A DNA stretch of 64,000 nucleotides from Solemya velum gill symbiont (GCF_000787395.1 NZ_JRAA01000001.1:434001-498000); one strand, 5' to 3'. Shown: positions 50,842 through 61,836, counted from the first letter of the stretch. Notes: a model not told the origin generated them from the sequence alone. Numbers and translations are program-made.

Positions 50842-52938
50842 GTGATACCCACTCCTATTAGCAAAAGTTTTCAATATGGTGACCACACAGTAACACTGGA
50901 AACGGCAGAAATTGCCCGCCAGGCAAATGCAGCTGTCATGGTTAACATGGGTGACACCGTTGTCCTCGTGACAGTGGTTGCAGACACTGGATCAAGCGTT
51001 GAGCGTGATTTTTTCCCGCTCACGGTTGATTACCAGGAAAAAACCTATGCCGCCGGCAAGATTCCCGGCGGTTTTTTTCGTCGTGAAGGGCGCCCAAGTG
51101 AGAAAGAGATTCTCACCTGTCGCCTGATCGACCGTCCGATTCGTCCGCTGTTCCCTAAAGGATTTGTCTGTGAAACCCAGGTTATCGCTACCGTCGTTTC
51201 CCTGAATCCTGAAATTGATCCGGAAATCCCGACTCTTATCGGCACTTCTGCAGCGCTTGCTGTTTCCGGTCTGCCTTTTCAGGGCCCGGTTGGTGCAGCA
51301 CGTGTTGGTTATAAGGATGGTGAGTACATCCTAAACCAGTCAAAAATCGGTATCAGTGACGAGTCTGATCTCGATCTGATTGTTGCTGGTACCTCAGAAG
51401 CTGTTCTGATGGTTGAATCAGAAGCTAATGAGCTCTCGGAAGAGATCATGCTCGGCGCTGTTCTTTTTGGCCATGAGCAGATGCAGACTGTCATCAGCGA
51501 AATCAATACATTTGCTGCCGAAGTCAATACACCTGCGATTGACTGGACTGCACCTGAAACAGACGACGAACTGATTTCGACAGTAGACAAGGCCTGTGCA
51601 GAAGCTGTCGGCGAAGCCTACACCTTGGCAGACAAGATGGAGCGCTACGGTCGCCTGAGCGCAATCAAGGCTGACCTGATGGACCTGCTGTCCAGCGGTG
51701 ACGAGCCAAAGTGGAGCAGCAATCAGATCGAAGGTGCCCTCGACAAGGTCAAGAAAAAGACTGTTCGCAGCCGCATCATCGCTGGTGAGCCACGTATCGA
51801 CGGTCGTGACACCAAGACTGTTCGTCCTATCACCATTCGCACCGGCGTTCTGCCGCGTACCCATGGTTCAGCTCTCTTTACTCGTGGTGAAACCCAGGCA
51901 CTGGTCATTACCACCCTCGGTACAGAGCGTGATTCACAAATTATTGATGCACTCGACGGTAGCTATAAAGAACCCTTTATGCTGCACTACAACTTCCCTC
52001 CGTTCTGCGTAGGCGAAACTGGTCGTGTTGGTAGCCCCAAGCGTCGTGAAATCGGCCACGGCCGTCTCGCCAAGCGTGGTGTTCTGGCAAGCATGCCGAA
52101 CATGGAAGAATTTCCGTACTCTATTCGTGTTGTTTCCGAGATCACTGAATCCAACGGTTCATCATCAATGGCTTCCGTATGTGGTACCAGCCTGTCACTG
52201 ATGGATGCCGGTGTTCCGGTCAAGTCACCAGTTGCCGGTGTTGCAATGGGCCTTATCAAGGAAGACAACGCATTTGCAGTTCTCACCGATATCCTCGGTG
52301 ACGAAGATCACCTCGGCGACATGGACTTCAAAGTTGCTGGTACTGCTACCGGTATCAACGCCCTGCAGATGGACATCAAGATCAACGGTATTACCCGTGA
52401 GATCATGGAAGTTGCTCTCGACCAGGCAAAAGCCGGCCGTCTGCACATCCTCGAGGAGATGAACAAGGCGATCGATGCACCTCGCAGCGAAATGTCTGAG
52501 CACGCTCCACGTATTACCACTTTCAAGATCAATCCGGACAAGATCCGCGATGTTATCGGTAAAGGTGGTGCAACTATCCGTATGCTGACTGAAGAGACAG
52601 GCACCTCGATCGACTTGACCGATGACGGTCTCGTCAAGATTGCATCTGCCGATAAGGAAGCGTCTGACAACGCACGCAAGCGTATCGAACAGATCACGGC
52701 TGATGTCGAAGTTGGTACCATCTATGAAGGCAAGGTCGCACGCCTGATGGACTTCGGTGCATTCATTACTATCCTGCCTGGCAAGGACGGTCTCGTTCAC
52801 ATCTCGCAGATCTCAAATGAACGTGTTGAGAAGGTGAGTGATAAACTTGCTGAAGGTGACACTGTCAAGGTCAAGGTTCTTGAACTTGATAAACAGGGTC
52901 GTATCCGTCTCAGTATGAAGGCTGTTGACGAAGAGTAA
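50842..52938 (+). CDS. pnp: Polyribonucleotide nucleotidyltransferase (PNPase)
   Basis: Phosphorolytic 3'-5' exoribonuclease of the degradosome. Two RNase PH domains ([33 protein letters not shown] and the second with [29 protein letters not shown]), then KH ([30 protein letters not shown]) and S1 ([33 protein letters not shown]). The start is GTG at 50842 with gagg eight bases upstream. Length 698. Confidence 0.98.
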   Translation: MIPTPISKSFQYGDHTVTLETAEIARQANAAVMVNMGDTVVLVTVVADTGSSVERDFFPLTVDYQEKTYAAGKIPGGFFRREGRPSEKEILTCRLIDRPIRPLFPKGFVCETQVIATVVSLNPEIDPEIPTLIGTSAALAVSGLPFQGPVGAARVGYKDGEYILNQSKIGISDESDLDLIVAGTSEAVLMVESEANELSEEIMLGAVLFGHEQMQTVISEINTFAAEVNTPAIDWTAPETDDELISTVDKACAEAVGEAYTLADKMERYGRLSAIKADLMDLLSSGDEPKWSSNQIEGALDKVKKKTVRSRIIAGEPRIDGRDTKTVRPITIRTGVLPRTHGSALFTRGETQALVITTLGTERDSQIIDALDGSYKEPFMLHYNFPPFCVGETGRVGSPKRREIGHGRLAKRGVLASMPNMEEFPYSIRVVSEITESNGSSSMASVCGTSLSLMDAGVPVKSPVAGVAMGLIKEDNAFAVLTDILGDEDHLGDMDFKVAGTATGINALQMDIKINGITREIMEVALDQAKAGRLHILEEMNKAIDAPRSEMSEHAPRITTFKINPDKIRDVIGKGGATIRMLTEETGTSIDLTDDGLVKIASADKEASDNARKRIEQITADVEVGTIYEGKVARLMDFGAFITILPGKDGLVHISQISNERVEKVSDKLAEGDTVKVKVLELDKQGRIRLSMKAVDEE

Positions 52939-52963
52939 TCGAAACAATTACTCAAATTGATTG

Positions 52964-52985
52964 AAGGGGCGGAAACGCCCCTTTA
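52964..52985 (+). terminator. Intrinsic terminator after pnp
   Basis: AAGGGGCG (52964-52971) and CGCCCCTT (52976-52983) close a stable GAAA tetraloop, followed by a short tail tatc. The weak T-run makes it less classical, but the stem is strong and sits 25 bases after pnp. Confidence 0.75.
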
Positions 52986-53028
52986 TCACGTTTGGAATAA
53001 CCATGATTTCTCCATAAGGGTTTTATTC

Positions 53029-54633
53029 ATGACAGAGTCACTTCTTCGACAGGATCTACTCATTGCCCTCGGCAAAGTGGGCGTGTCGGAAATTCTGAAC
53101 AAGAGCCTGACAGGCATCGAGAAAGAGAGCCTGCGCGTGTCGCCGGATGGTTCACTTTCACAAAGCGAGCACCCGCAGTCACTCGGCTCCGCACTGAAAC
53201 ACCTGTGGATCACCACTGACTACTCGGAGGCGATGCTTGAGCTGATCACGCCACCGATGGAAGGAATTCCCCAAACACTCGATTTCCTGCGCGACCTGCA
53301 TCTCTATGTCTATGCAAAGCTGAGAGAACAGGATGAATTTCTGTGGGCGACATCGATGCCATGTGTGCTTGCCGGTGAGACCAATATTCCGATCGCCGAG
53401 TACGGCACATCGAATCCCGGTCGCATGAAAAATCTCTACCGCGTCGGACTCGGTCATCGCTACGGTAAAGTGATGCAGGTTATCTCCGGTGTGCATTTTA
53501 ATTTCTCCTTTGAGGAGTCACTGTGGCCGCTTTATGCAGATGCAATCGGCGAGTCTTTCAGTGGACAGGCCTTTATCGACAAGCACATGATGGGCATGGT
53601 GCGGAATATCCAGCGATTTGGCTGGCTGATCCCATACCTTTTTGGTGCTTCTCCCGCGGTATGCCGCTCATTCTTTGGTGAACACCAACCCTCCAATCTG
53701 GAGAGTTTCGACGAGGGAACTTACTACCTGCCTTACGCGACTTCGCTGCGCATGAGTGATATCGGCTATCAGAACCAGAAAGAGGAGCTTGTCGGAATCA
53801 AGGCGAATTATGACTCGCTCGAGAGCTATATCGATTCACTGGCACATGCCATTGCCACTCCTGCCGAACCCTGGAAGGAGCTCGGCCTGCGCGATGAAAA
53901 TGGAGAGTATCTGCAGCTCAATACCAACATTCTTCAGATCGAGAATGAGTACTACAGTACCGTCAGACCCAAACAGCTGCTGCAGAATATGGAGATGCCG
54001 ACAGTAGCACTAAAGCAGCGCGGTATTCGCTACGTCGAATTGCGTTCTCTGGATGTCAACGCATTTGAACCGCTCGGCATCAATGAGTCGCAATTACGCT
54101 TCCTGCAAACATTTTTTCTCTTTTGCCTGTTGCACGAGAGTCCTGTTATCAGCCCGAGTGAGCGCCAGGAAATTGACGAGAACCTGTTGATCACATCGCG
54201 CAACGGCAGGGATCCTGAGTGTAAGTTGCAACAGAATGGGAAGGAGATACCGTTACGTGAGTGGGGCATGGAACTGCTCGATGCCATGCGTCCGGTTGCC
54301 GCTCTTGCTGACAGTGAGGATGAAGGGTTATTTACGGCCGCACTTGAAAAGCAGGTGGACAGGATGCTGGACGCTGATTTGACGCCTTCTGCACGCATGC
54401 TTGCCGAGATGCGTGAGTACAGTGAGAGCTTCTACGCATTTGCACACGCAAAATCACATGAGTACTACCTCAGCTATGAGGAACAGAAACTGGATGAGGC
54501 TCGTGCAGCTGAATTTGAGCAGGAGACAGCAGACTCACTACGCAGGCAACTGGAGCTCGAAACGGTAAAACAGGAAGATTTCGACCAGTTTCTGGAAGCC
54601 TATTTTTCCACTGGCCTGGTTTCAAACACATAG
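53029..54633 (+). CDS. gshA: Glutamate-cysteine ligase
   Basis: First step of glutathione synthesis, cytosolic. The sequence matches the gammaproteobacterial class: GIEKESLRVSPDGSLSQSEHP, ITTDYSEAMLELITPP, FLWATSMPCVLAGETNIPIAEYG, RVGLGHRYGKVMQVISGVHFNFSF and GIRYVELRSLDVNAFEPLGI. Length 534. The ATG at 53029 (MTESLLRQDLL) follows taaggg; the frame extends upstream across the pnp terminator and was not used. Monocistronic by appearance. Confidence 0.96.
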   Translation: MTESLLRQDLLIALGKVGVSEILNKSLTGIEKESLRVSPDGSLSQSEHPQSLGSALKHLWITTDYSEAMLELITPPMEGIPQTLDFLRDLHLYVYAKLREQDEFLWATSMPCVLAGETNIPIAEYGTSNPGRMKNLYRVGLGHRYGKVMQVISGVHFNFSFEESLWPLYADAIGESFSGQAFIDKHMMGMVRNIQRFGWLIPYLFGASPAVCRSFFGEHQPSNLESFDEGTYYLPYATSLRMSDIGYQNQKEELVGIKANYDSLESYIDSLAHAIATPAEPWKELGLRDENGEYLQLNTNILQIENEYYSTVRPKQLLQNMEMPTVALKQRGIRYVELRSLDVNAFEPLGINESQLRFLQTFFLFCLLHESPVISPSERQEIDENLLITSRNGRDPECKLQQNGKEIPLREWGMELLDAMRPVAALADSEDEGLFTAALEKQVDRMLDADLTPSARMLAEMREYSESFYAFAHAKSHEYYLSYEEQKLDEARAAEFEQETADSLRRQLELETVKQEDFDQFLEAYFSTGLVSNT

Positions 54634-54726
54634 CCGATACTTGTTACTTGCCACCGAATCGGTACAATTCCCTTAACGGTCAACACATGAGTGACCGAAT
54701 TCCCATTACAAGGAGAGGGATCGCGA

Positions 54727-55269
54727 TTGCACCAGATTCCCAATATCATCACTATTCTGCGCATTTTTCTGGTTGTACCGATTGTATTGGCGCTTCTTGA
54801 CCAGCGATATGAGCTGGGACTGATTCTTTTTGCCGTGGCCGGTATTTCTGATGGTGTAGATGGCTTTCTTGCCAAGCACTACCACTGGGAGAGCTGGTTT
54901 GGCAGCATGCTGGACCCGATCGCGGACAAGCTGCTGCTGGTCGCCACCTATATCACTCTAAGCTATCTTGGACTGCTCCCGCTGTGGGTGGTTGCTCTTG
55001 TCCTGCTGCGTGACTTTATCATCGTCGCAGGTGCAACCTACTATTATCACCGTATCAAGCATTTCACCGGTGAACCGACTCTCGTGAGCAAGATCAATAC
55101 TTTCACACAGATTTTGCTCGCCCTGCTGATTGTCCTGGCACAGGTCACAAACTGGGTCCCAGCATCGTCGATAACTATTCTGATCGGAATTGTCGCTGGA
55201 ACAACCATCGCCAGTGGTGCAGATTATGTTGTCGAATGGGTGCGCAGGGCACAACAACATGGCAAGTGA
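54727..55269 (+). CDS. pgsA: CDP-diacylglycerol-glycerol-3-phosphate 3-phosphatidyltransferase
   Basis: Makes phosphatidylglycerophosphate, substrate of the PgpA phosphatase encoded at 31446. The CDP-alcohol phosphatidyltransferase motif is DGVDGFLAKHYHWESWFGSMLDPIADK. The start IPNIITILRIFLVVPIVLALL is typical. The TTG at 54727 was chosen since aggagaggga stands ten bases upstream and the protein then matches family length (180). Four to five membrane helices. It overlaps the next gene by 11 bases. Confidence 0.93.
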   Translation: MHQIPNIITILRIFLVVPIVLALLDQRYELGLILFAVAGISDGVDGFLAKHYHWESWFGSMLDPIADKLLLVATYITLSYLGLLPLWVVALVLLRDFIIVAGATYYYHRIKHFTGEPTLVSKINTFTQILLALLIVLAQVTNWVPASSITILIGIVAGTTIASGADYVVEWVRRAQQHGK

Positions 55270-56338
55270 AACACGCCTGTTCTGGCTGATTATCGCATTA
55301 CTTGGAGGTGGCCTGATTTACCTGCTGTCGCCGGTGCTCGCGCCATTTATCGCAGCGGCATTCTTTGCCTATATCGGTGACCCGCTGGTCAACAAGCTGG
55401 AAGTGAAGAAATCGATTTCCCGCAACCTGGCGGTCACAATTGTATTCACTATCACTTTTCTCATCCTGGTACTACTGACAGCTGTCCTGCTGCCACTGAT
55501 CGAAAGTCAGATCAGTACGCTAATTTCAAATATGCCCGAATATATCAAGTGGCTGGGCACAACTCTGATCCCAATTCTGAAAGAGTACCTTGGCTTTGAG
55601 ATGGAGATCATCGACCTGGCTGAGATCCAGAGCATGTTGAGCAAGCACTGGAAAGATGCCGGAGGCATACTGTCATCACTGTTTGGACAGGTCTCCCGTT
55701 CAGGATTTGCCCTTGTTGGCCTGCTGATCAATCTTCTCCTGATTCCGGTACTGACTTTTTACCTATTACGTGACTGGGACAGCATCATCGAAAGCATTGA
55801 TGGCCTGCTGCCTCTGAAACAGCAGCCGATAATCCGCAAACTGGCGAGACAATCTGATGAAATGCTCAGCGCTTTTCTGCGAGGTCAGTTGCTGGTAATG
55901 CTGGCGCTGGGCATAATCTATACCCTGGGTCTGTGGATGGTAGGGCTCGATTTTGCACTGCTGATTGGTGTCTTTGCCGGAGTCGTCAGTTTTGTTCCTT
56001 ATCTAGGCCTGATCCTCGGCATGCTGTTTGCCGTTATCTCCGCGATACTCCAATTCAAGGGATTTGATGTGGTGCACTGGGTTGCGCTGGTCTTTATTGT
56101 CGCCCAATTATTGGAAGGTATGCTCCTGACACCTAAATTACTCGGTGACCGTATTGGTCTGCATCCTGTAGCGGTGATTTTTTCGGTGATGGCAGGCGGA
56201 ACCCTGTATGGCTTTTACGGCATTCTGCTGGCATTGCCGGTCGCCTCTGTGCTACTGGTTCTGATTCGATACGGCTTACAACAATATCGTGAAAGTGCTT
56301 TCTATCACGGCGAAGTCGAACTCGAAGCCGAAGAGTGA
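55259..56338 (+). CDS. PerM/AI-2E family transporter-like membrane protein
   Basis: Inner-membrane protein of 359 residues with about seven helices, belonging to the AI-2E/PerM family; transport substrate unknown. Family features are an N-terminal LFWLIIALLGGGLIYLLSPVLAPFIAAAFFAYIGDPLV, the central FYLLRDWDSII segment, and the C-terminal GVVSFVPYLGLILGMLFAVI and LGDRIGLHPVAVIFSVMAGGTLYGFYGILLALPVASV. The ATG at 55259 begins inside pgsA. The 3' end converges on hda with a gap of nine bases. Confidence 0.9.
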   Translation: MASETRLFWLIIALLGGGLIYLLSPVLAPFIAAAFFAYIGDPLVNKLEVKKSISRNLAVTIVFTITFLILVLLTAVLLPLIESQISTLISNMPEYIKWLGTTLIPILKEYLGFEMEIIDLAEIQSMLSKHWKDAGGILSSLFGQVSRSGFALVGLLINLLLIPVLTFYLLRDWDSIIESIDGLLPLKQQPIIRKLARQSDEMLSAFLRGQLLVMLALGIIYTLGLWMVGLDFALLIGVFAGVVSFVPYLGLILGMLFAVISAILQFKGFDVVHWVALVFIVAQLLEGMLLTPKLLGDRIGLHPVAVIFSVMAGGTLYGFYGILLALPVASVLLVLIRYGLQQYRESAFYHGEVELEAEE

Positions 56339-56347
56339 CGCCTGCTA

Positions 56348-57043
56348 TTAAAGCGCCTGGTTGTGCTGCAACCATTCGCTTAGCAACGGAATCGTCAGCT
56401 TGCGCTGACGCGCCAGTGAGTAACGGTCCAGTTGTTCAATGCTCTCAACCAGGTAACCAGTATCACGAGCACAGCGCTTGATCAGGTAAGCGGCAGCATC
56501 GGTATGCAGTTGCATGCCACGCTCGGCTGCTAGTTGCATCAGCAATGCAGCTTTCTCTTCATCCTCAAGCGACTGTAACTGGTAGACAGCGCCCCACATC
56601 AGTCTCGATTTCAGATCTTCAAGCCCGAGATTAACACCACGTGGTGCAGAGGTGGCACTGACGACGAGATAACCATTTTTTTCGCGAATACGATTATATA
56701 AATGGAAGAGGCTCTCTTCCCAACTCTGCTCACCACAGATATTGTCTATATCGTCAATGCACACCAGTCGAAACTGTTCCAGTCCCTTGAGTATCTCGGG
56801 TGAGAGTGATTCGGATTCGGCCAGTGGCAGGTAAAAACTCTCCCCGGCATGTAATTCGCACAACGCCATTAGCAGGTGTGATTTACCTGTACCTGTCTCA
56901 CCCCACAGATACAGAAAGCCAGGCGCTTCACCCTGCGTCAGACCCTGCATGGCGTCGACAGCGAGTCGATTGCGTTCATTAAAGTAGTTATCGAATGCCG
57001 GCTTGCGATTGAGTGCCAGCTTGAGAGGAAACTGGAGCTGCAT
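56348..57043 (-). CDS. hda: DnaA-related regulator Hda
   Basis: AAA+ protein that with the sliding clamp stimulates ATP hydrolysis by DnaA, preventing re-initiation. Near the N-terminus MQLQFPLKL contains a clamp-binding-like QLQFPL. Walker A is LWGETGTGKSHLL, Walker B is CIDDIDNICG, and sensor-type residues lie in SATSAPRGVNLGLEDLKSRLMWGAVYQL. Length 231; the DNA-binding domain of DnaA is missing, as expected for Hda. It follows the DUF2069 gene by one base. Confidence 0.95.
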   Translation of the reverse strand: MQLQFPLKLALNRKPAFDNYFNERNRLAVDAMQGLTQGEAPGFLYLWGETGTGKSHLLMALCELHAGESFYLPLAESESLSPEILKGLEQFRLVCIDDIDNICGEQSWEESLFHLYNRIREKNGYLVVSATSAPRGVNLGLEDLKSRLMWGAVYQLQSLEDEEKAALLMQLAAERGMQLHTDAAAYLIKRCARDTGYLVESIEQLDRYSLARQRKLTIPLLSEWLQHNQAL

Positions 57044-57044
57044 T

Positions 57045-58320
<1,276 letters not shown>

Positions 58321-58412
58321 GGCGTTCTCCTCTGGATGACAGTCCTAAACTTGGGTAGGCCCTATTCTAACGTGTCAGGAGCGGTGAGTCTCTGTCCATA
58401 TCATGTGGGATT

Positions 58413-58645
58413 TAAGGAGTCTCTGATCTAGTCATGAATGTTGACCTTGCCGCCAGAATACGCCATTTCTTCGTTGCAAATCTTTGCATAAAGAACGCCT
58501 GGAGCGTTCTTCGCGCTAGCCCAGAAGGGGTGAGGCGCAGGGATGCGCTGAACAATAGCTCTCTGCTATTACATGCGATTTACGCCTCAAACTGACGCAT
58601 TCTGATCAGCAATCTCTTTATCCAGACTTAATCAGAGGCTCCTTA
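58413..58645. mobile_element. MITE-like element with 21-bp terminal inverted repeats
   Basis: The first 21 bases (58413-58433, starting TAAGGAGTCTCTGAT) match the inverse of the last 21 (58625-58645, ending ATCAGAGGCTCCTTA) with three mismatches, and similarity extends inward (CAGAATACGCCATTT versus CAGAATGCGTCAGTTT). The element is 233 bases, carries no ORF of note, and contains internal hairpins GAACGC/GCGTTC and AATAGC/GCTATT. TA at both outer ends would fit insertion at a TA target. It fills most of the gap between divergent arsC and the thioredoxin gene. Confidence 0.72.
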
Positions 58646-58708
58646 GCTATATCACCACTTCTCTTAACAGATGTATGATATCGGCTCACGACAAGCGGAA
58701 AAGAGTCA

Positions 58709-59185
58709 TTGAACAGAATTAACGCGTACTTCTCAACTCTTATGGTACTGGCGGCACTGTTACTGTCGCCAGTTGCAGCGGCTGAGCCGATAGAGTTTGA
58801 AATGGAAGATATTGATGGTAAGCAGCACAAACTCTCCAGCTACAGGGGCAAGTGGGTTTTGCTCAATTACTGGGCCACCTGGTGCGGGCCATGCAGGCAG
58901 GAGATGCCAGACCTGGACGAACTTCACGAAACAAACGAGGATGTCGTTGTACTCGGTATCAACCTGGAAGATGCCAGTAGTCGAAAATTGAAAATGTTTC
59001 GTGAACAGTACTCTATCTCTTTTCCCTTGCTGAAAAGCTCAGCTGATGCTGATGGAATCAATGGTCCCATTCAGAAACTGCCGACTTCTTACTTACTTAG
59101 CCCGGACGGCGAAATCGCCGGATACCAGGTTGGCACAATTACAAGAGAAGCGATAGAATCCTACATCGATAAACAGGCAAAATAA
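58709..59185 (+). CDS. Periplasmic TlpA-like thioredoxin
   Basis: Exported thiol-disulfide protein of 158 residues. A signal peptide (TLMVLAALLLSPVAAA) precedes a TlpA/ResA-type domain: FEMEDIDGKQHKLSSYRGKWVLLNYWATWCGPCRQEMPDL with active-site Cys59 and Cys62, and cis-proline region LPTSYLLSPDGEI. The TTG at 58709 has ggaaaagag upstream and yields the complete signal peptide. Likely roles are reduction in cytochrome c maturation or repair of periplasmic thiols. First gene of a packed six-gene run ending with oxyR. Confidence 0.88.
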   Translation: MNRINAYFSTLMVLAALLLSPVAAAEPIEFEMEDIDGKQHKLSSYRGKWVLLNYWATWCGPCRQEMPDLDELHETNEDVVVLGINLEDASSRKLKMFREQYSISFPLLKSSADADGINGPIQKLPTSYLLSPDGEIAGYQVGTITREAIESYIDKQAK

Positions 59186-59203
59186 CAAATAGCCAACGGA
59201 GCG

Positions 59204-59755
59204 ATGCAAATGCGACTGATCAAAACATTTCTCTTTCTACTCGCCATCTCTCCTGCTGTTGTTTTTGCAGCAGATTACAAAGATTTCTTTGATGAGGGTT
59301 TCGGTGATTTTCAGGAGGAGCTGGAAAACGCGGTAGATGAAGGAAAAAAAGGCATCTTGCTGATGTTTGAGATGGATGAGTGTCCGTTCTGCCATCGTAT
59401 GAAAAGAACAGTGCTCAACCAGCCCGAAGCACAGGACTTTTTCCATGAGCATTTCAAGATTTTCACAGTAGATGTCGAGGGAGACCTGGAGATTGTCGAC
59501 TTCAACGGCGAAGATACAACTCAAAAAGAGATGTCCCTGAAACAGTTCAGGGTTCGTGCAACACCTGTTTTCCAATTTGTCGATCTTGAAGGTAAACCGG
59601 CAAAACGAGGACGTTACACAGGTGCAACATCAGGTATCGATGAGTTCATGCTGTTCGGCAAATTTCTTGTCGAAGGCGTCTATGAAGAGATGCGTTTCAG
59701 CAAATACAAGAAAGCTGTTGCCGCCGAGAAGAAGGCCGAAGCACCAAAGGGGTAG
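59204..59755 (+). CDS. Periplasmic thioredoxin-fold protein (SoxW-like)
   Basis: Exported protein of 183 residues. The signal (LIKTFLFLLAISPAVVFA) is followed by a thioredoxin-fold domain with active site DECPFCHRMKR (Cys60, Cys63) and RVRATPVFQFVDLEGKPAKRGRYTG containing the cis-proline. The CPFC site and overall form resemble SoxW and DUF255-like thioredoxins, which keep sulfur or heme proteins reduced. The C-terminus is lysine-rich. It lies 18 bases after the TlpA-like gene and four before the TolC-like gene. Confidence 0.85.
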   Translation: MQMRLIKTFLFLLAISPAVVFAADYKDFFDEGFGDFQEELENAVDEGKKGILLMFEMDECPFCHRMKRTVLNQPEAQDFFHEHFKIFTVDVEGDLEIVDFNGEDTTQKEMSLKQFRVRATPVFQFVDLEGKPAKRGRYTGATSGIDEFMLFGKFLVEGVYEEMRFSKYKKAVAAEKKAEAPKG

Positions 59756-59759
59756 GGAA

Positions 59760-60749
59760 TTGCACCGGATAACCAGCAGGATCTCCACAAGATATGGTCT
59801 CGTTAGCGGTGTGCTTCTCATGCTGTCATCTCTTTCCCCGTCGCCTCTATATGCTCAAGAGTTAACATTTGAACAGGCTCTGTCAGCTGTAGATGAATCC
59901 AGTGCCGCAGTTCGCTTCGGTATGCAGCAAGATGATGACTTCAGACAACGCAAGGTATCCGAGTGCCAGGAGAGAATGCTCAAGCCATTGATCTTTGATG
60001 CGCCCAACCTGAGCTGTTCAGTTGATCACCTGTTAACTCCACTGCAGCGACAGAAACTGCTTGTACTCAGGCGTTTTCTTGACGTTTTACTTGCTGATGG
60101 TCGTGCCGGTCTTGAAAACGAGGCATTGGCTATCGCCTTTATCGATTTTGATCGAACCCAGACACGCATGCAGCTTGGCCAAAGGTCAGAGCTGGATGTA
60201 AGCCAGTTTCAATCACTCTATCAACCTGTGAGGGTGCGATTTACTGAAGGTGAGAAGTCGCAGAGACTGAGCCGTGAACTACTTGCTCTTGCACAGGGAA
60301 AACCGGGTGAGCTTTCTGCAGATGTTGAGATACCCGATTTCAATGCCTGGCTGCAACTGCCTGAAACAGAAACCAAGGAAATGATTGCGCGTGCACTTCA
60401 ATCAAATCCGGTGTTGCAGAAGGTCACGAACGAAACACCCTTACATGAAATGATGCGAGATCAACTGCGCTATTCAATCATCGAGATTATGCAGGCACTG
60501 GATGTGATGCAAATCGAAATGGAATCTGCACAGGCGCTTATCGATTACAGGGACCTCTACCTGGACAGAAGCCGCACTCTATATGAGCTGGAGGTTAAGG
60601 CAGACCTGGGTGATTCAATGGTCGAACAGACTGGTGCACGCCTGGCGTATCATGAAACCCTCTACCAACTCGTTATGCTACGCGCAACACTCAATGCCCT
60701 GCAGGGATATCCACTCGATAAAGGCCTTAAACAGGACAAAGAAGAATGA
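59760..60749 (+). CDS. TolC-like outer membrane channel protein (divergent)
   Basis: Exported protein of 329 residues with a signal peptide (GLVSGVLLMLSSLSPSPLYA) and a mostly alpha-helical body with QELTFEQALSAV at the mature start and SQFQSLYQPVRVRF and DLYLDRSRTLYELEVKADLGDSMVEQTGARLAYHETLYQLVMLRATLNALQGYP late, typical of the TolC family. It is about 100 residues shorter than usual and may lack part of one repeat. The TTG at 59760 follows aagggg at good spacing. It overlaps the HlyD-like gene by four bases, but no pump gene is nearby. Confidence 0.72.
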   Translation: MHRITSRISTRYGLVSGVLLMLSSLSPSPLYAQELTFEQALSAVDESSAAVRFGMQQDDDFRQRKVSECQERMLKPLIFDAPNLSCSVDHLLTPLQRQKLLVLRRFLDVLLADGRAGLENEALAIAFIDFDRTQTRMQLGQRSELDVSQFQSLYQPVRVRFTEGEKSQRLSRELLALAQGKPGELSADVEIPDFNAWLQLPETETKEMIARALQSNPVLQKVTNETPLHEMMRDQLRYSIIEIMQALDVMQIEMESAQALIDYRDLYLDRSRTLYELEVKADLGDSMVEQTGARLAYHETLYQLVMLRATLNALQGYPLDKGLKQDKEE

Positions 60750-61537
60750 GAATGAATAAAAACAGACTGATTTCTGTATCAACATTGCTGCTGTTCCTGA
60801 TTTCATCACCCGTCACAGCAGAGGTTTTCAAGGCACGACTGGAATGGGCACACACTGTCGACTTGCGTGTTCTGGAGAGCGGAGTTGTTGATAAAGTGGC
60901 AGTTCTCGAAGGCCAACGAGTTAATAGCGACGCCTTGCTACTTGAACTGGATCAGCGTGATTTCGACCTGGCAATTTCATCGGCCCGAGCAGCTCTGACA
61001 AAGGCAGAAGTCGAACTCGATCATGCGCAACGCAAGTTTGACTGGAACAGTGAGCTCTATGACCAGGGACTGATATCTGAAAATGAGCAGCATGAGGGCG
61101 AAATTGCCAGGCTTGCAGCCGAAGCGTCGGTAGCAGCTGCAAAATCGACTCTTGACCAGAAGAAGATCGCAAAAGAGCGTTCTAAACTGACTGCGCCTTT
61201 TGACGGTATTCTCATTTTGGTGGATAGCTGGAAGGGGCAGGTCATTCTGCCAAATCTGCAAAAAGATCCGCTGATCCGTCTTGCTTCAGCCAACGAAATG
61301 GTTGCACGTGCACGTGTTTCTGCCGATAGAGTGGGTGACTTTGAACCAGGGCAGGAGGCCATGATCTCGGTCGGCAATCAGACTCGTCCGGGCAAGATTT
61401 ATCGTATAGGTGCAGTTTCGGAAGGGATTCTTGAACGCGGCGTTGCCTATGCGGTCGATGTTATCTTTTCTGTTGCTGACGGGGAACGCCTCAGGCCTGG
61501 ACAGTTCAGTAAAATCGATTTTTCCGCGGGTCAATGA
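60746..61537 (+). CDS. HlyD/RND-type periplasmic adaptor protein
   Basis: Membrane-fusion-type protein of 263 residues. A signal peptide or anchor (LISVSTLLLFLISSPVTA) precedes a biotinyl-lipoyl-like half (VLESGVVDKVAVLEGQRVNSDALLLELDQRDFDLAI), an alpha-hairpin (about residues 75-140), the second half (SKLTAPFDGILILVDSWKGQVI) and a beta-barrel with PGQEAMISVG. It pairs with the TolC-like gene it overlaps. The inner-membrane transporter normally encoded with such pairs is absent. It also overlaps acyP by four bases. Confidence 0.85.
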   Translation: MRMNKNRLISVSTLLLFLISSPVTAEVFKARLEWAHTVDLRVLESGVVDKVAVLEGQRVNSDALLLELDQRDFDLAISSARAALTKAEVELDHAQRKFDWNSELYDQGLISENEQHEGEIARLAAEASVAAAKSTLDQKKIAKERSKLTAPFDGILILVDSWKGQVILPNLQKDPLIRLASANEMVARARVSADRVGDFEPGQEAMISVGNQTRPGKIYRIGAVSEGILERGVAYAVDVIFSVADGERLRPGQFSKIDFSAGQ

Positions 61538-61836
61538 AAAGCTCTATTCGTTGTATCGTAATTGGACAGGTTCAGGGCGTATTTTTCCGTGCTTCAACAC
61601 AACAGGTTGCTCAGCAACTGGGAATTAGCGGATACGCTGTTAACCTGCCTGATGGCTCAGTTGAGGTCGTGGCTCATGGTGAAACAGACAATCTCGATAA
61701 GTTGAAGCAGTTCCTCGGCACAGGACCAAAAGCTGCCGCTGTCTATTCCCTTGTGTGCGAATCTGTCGAAATGGATGAAGAAGCAGTTAAGTCAGGCTTC
61801 AGAGTCGGTTCAAGGTTAGCTGATGACGCTGACTGA
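61534..61836 (+). CDS. acyP: Acylphosphatase
   Basis: Small cytosolic hydrolase of carboxyl-phosphate bonds. The signature CIVIGQVQGVFFRASTQQVAQQLGISGYAVNLPDGSVEVVAHGE includes the phosphate-binding arginine (FFRAST) and catalytic asparagine (GYAVNLPDG). Length 100. It overlaps the HlyD-like gene by four bases and oxyR by fourteen, so it sits inside a translationally coupled run. Confidence 0.94.
   Translation: MKSSIRCIVIGQVQGVFFRASTQQVAQQLGISGYAVNLPDGSVEVVAHGETDNLDKLKQFLGTGPKAAAVYSLVCESVEMDEEAVKSGFRVGSRLADDAD

Noticed and set aside
58413-58645. CRISPR-like or ncRNA gene in the gap before the thioredoxin
   Set aside because: There are no repeated direct units with spacers; the symmetry is that of terminal inverted repeats.
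59556-59759. Upstream extension of the TolC-like protein
   Set aside because: It overlaps the thioredoxin gene out of frame and lacks a ribosome site; the TTG at 59760 with aagggg gives a proper signal peptide.
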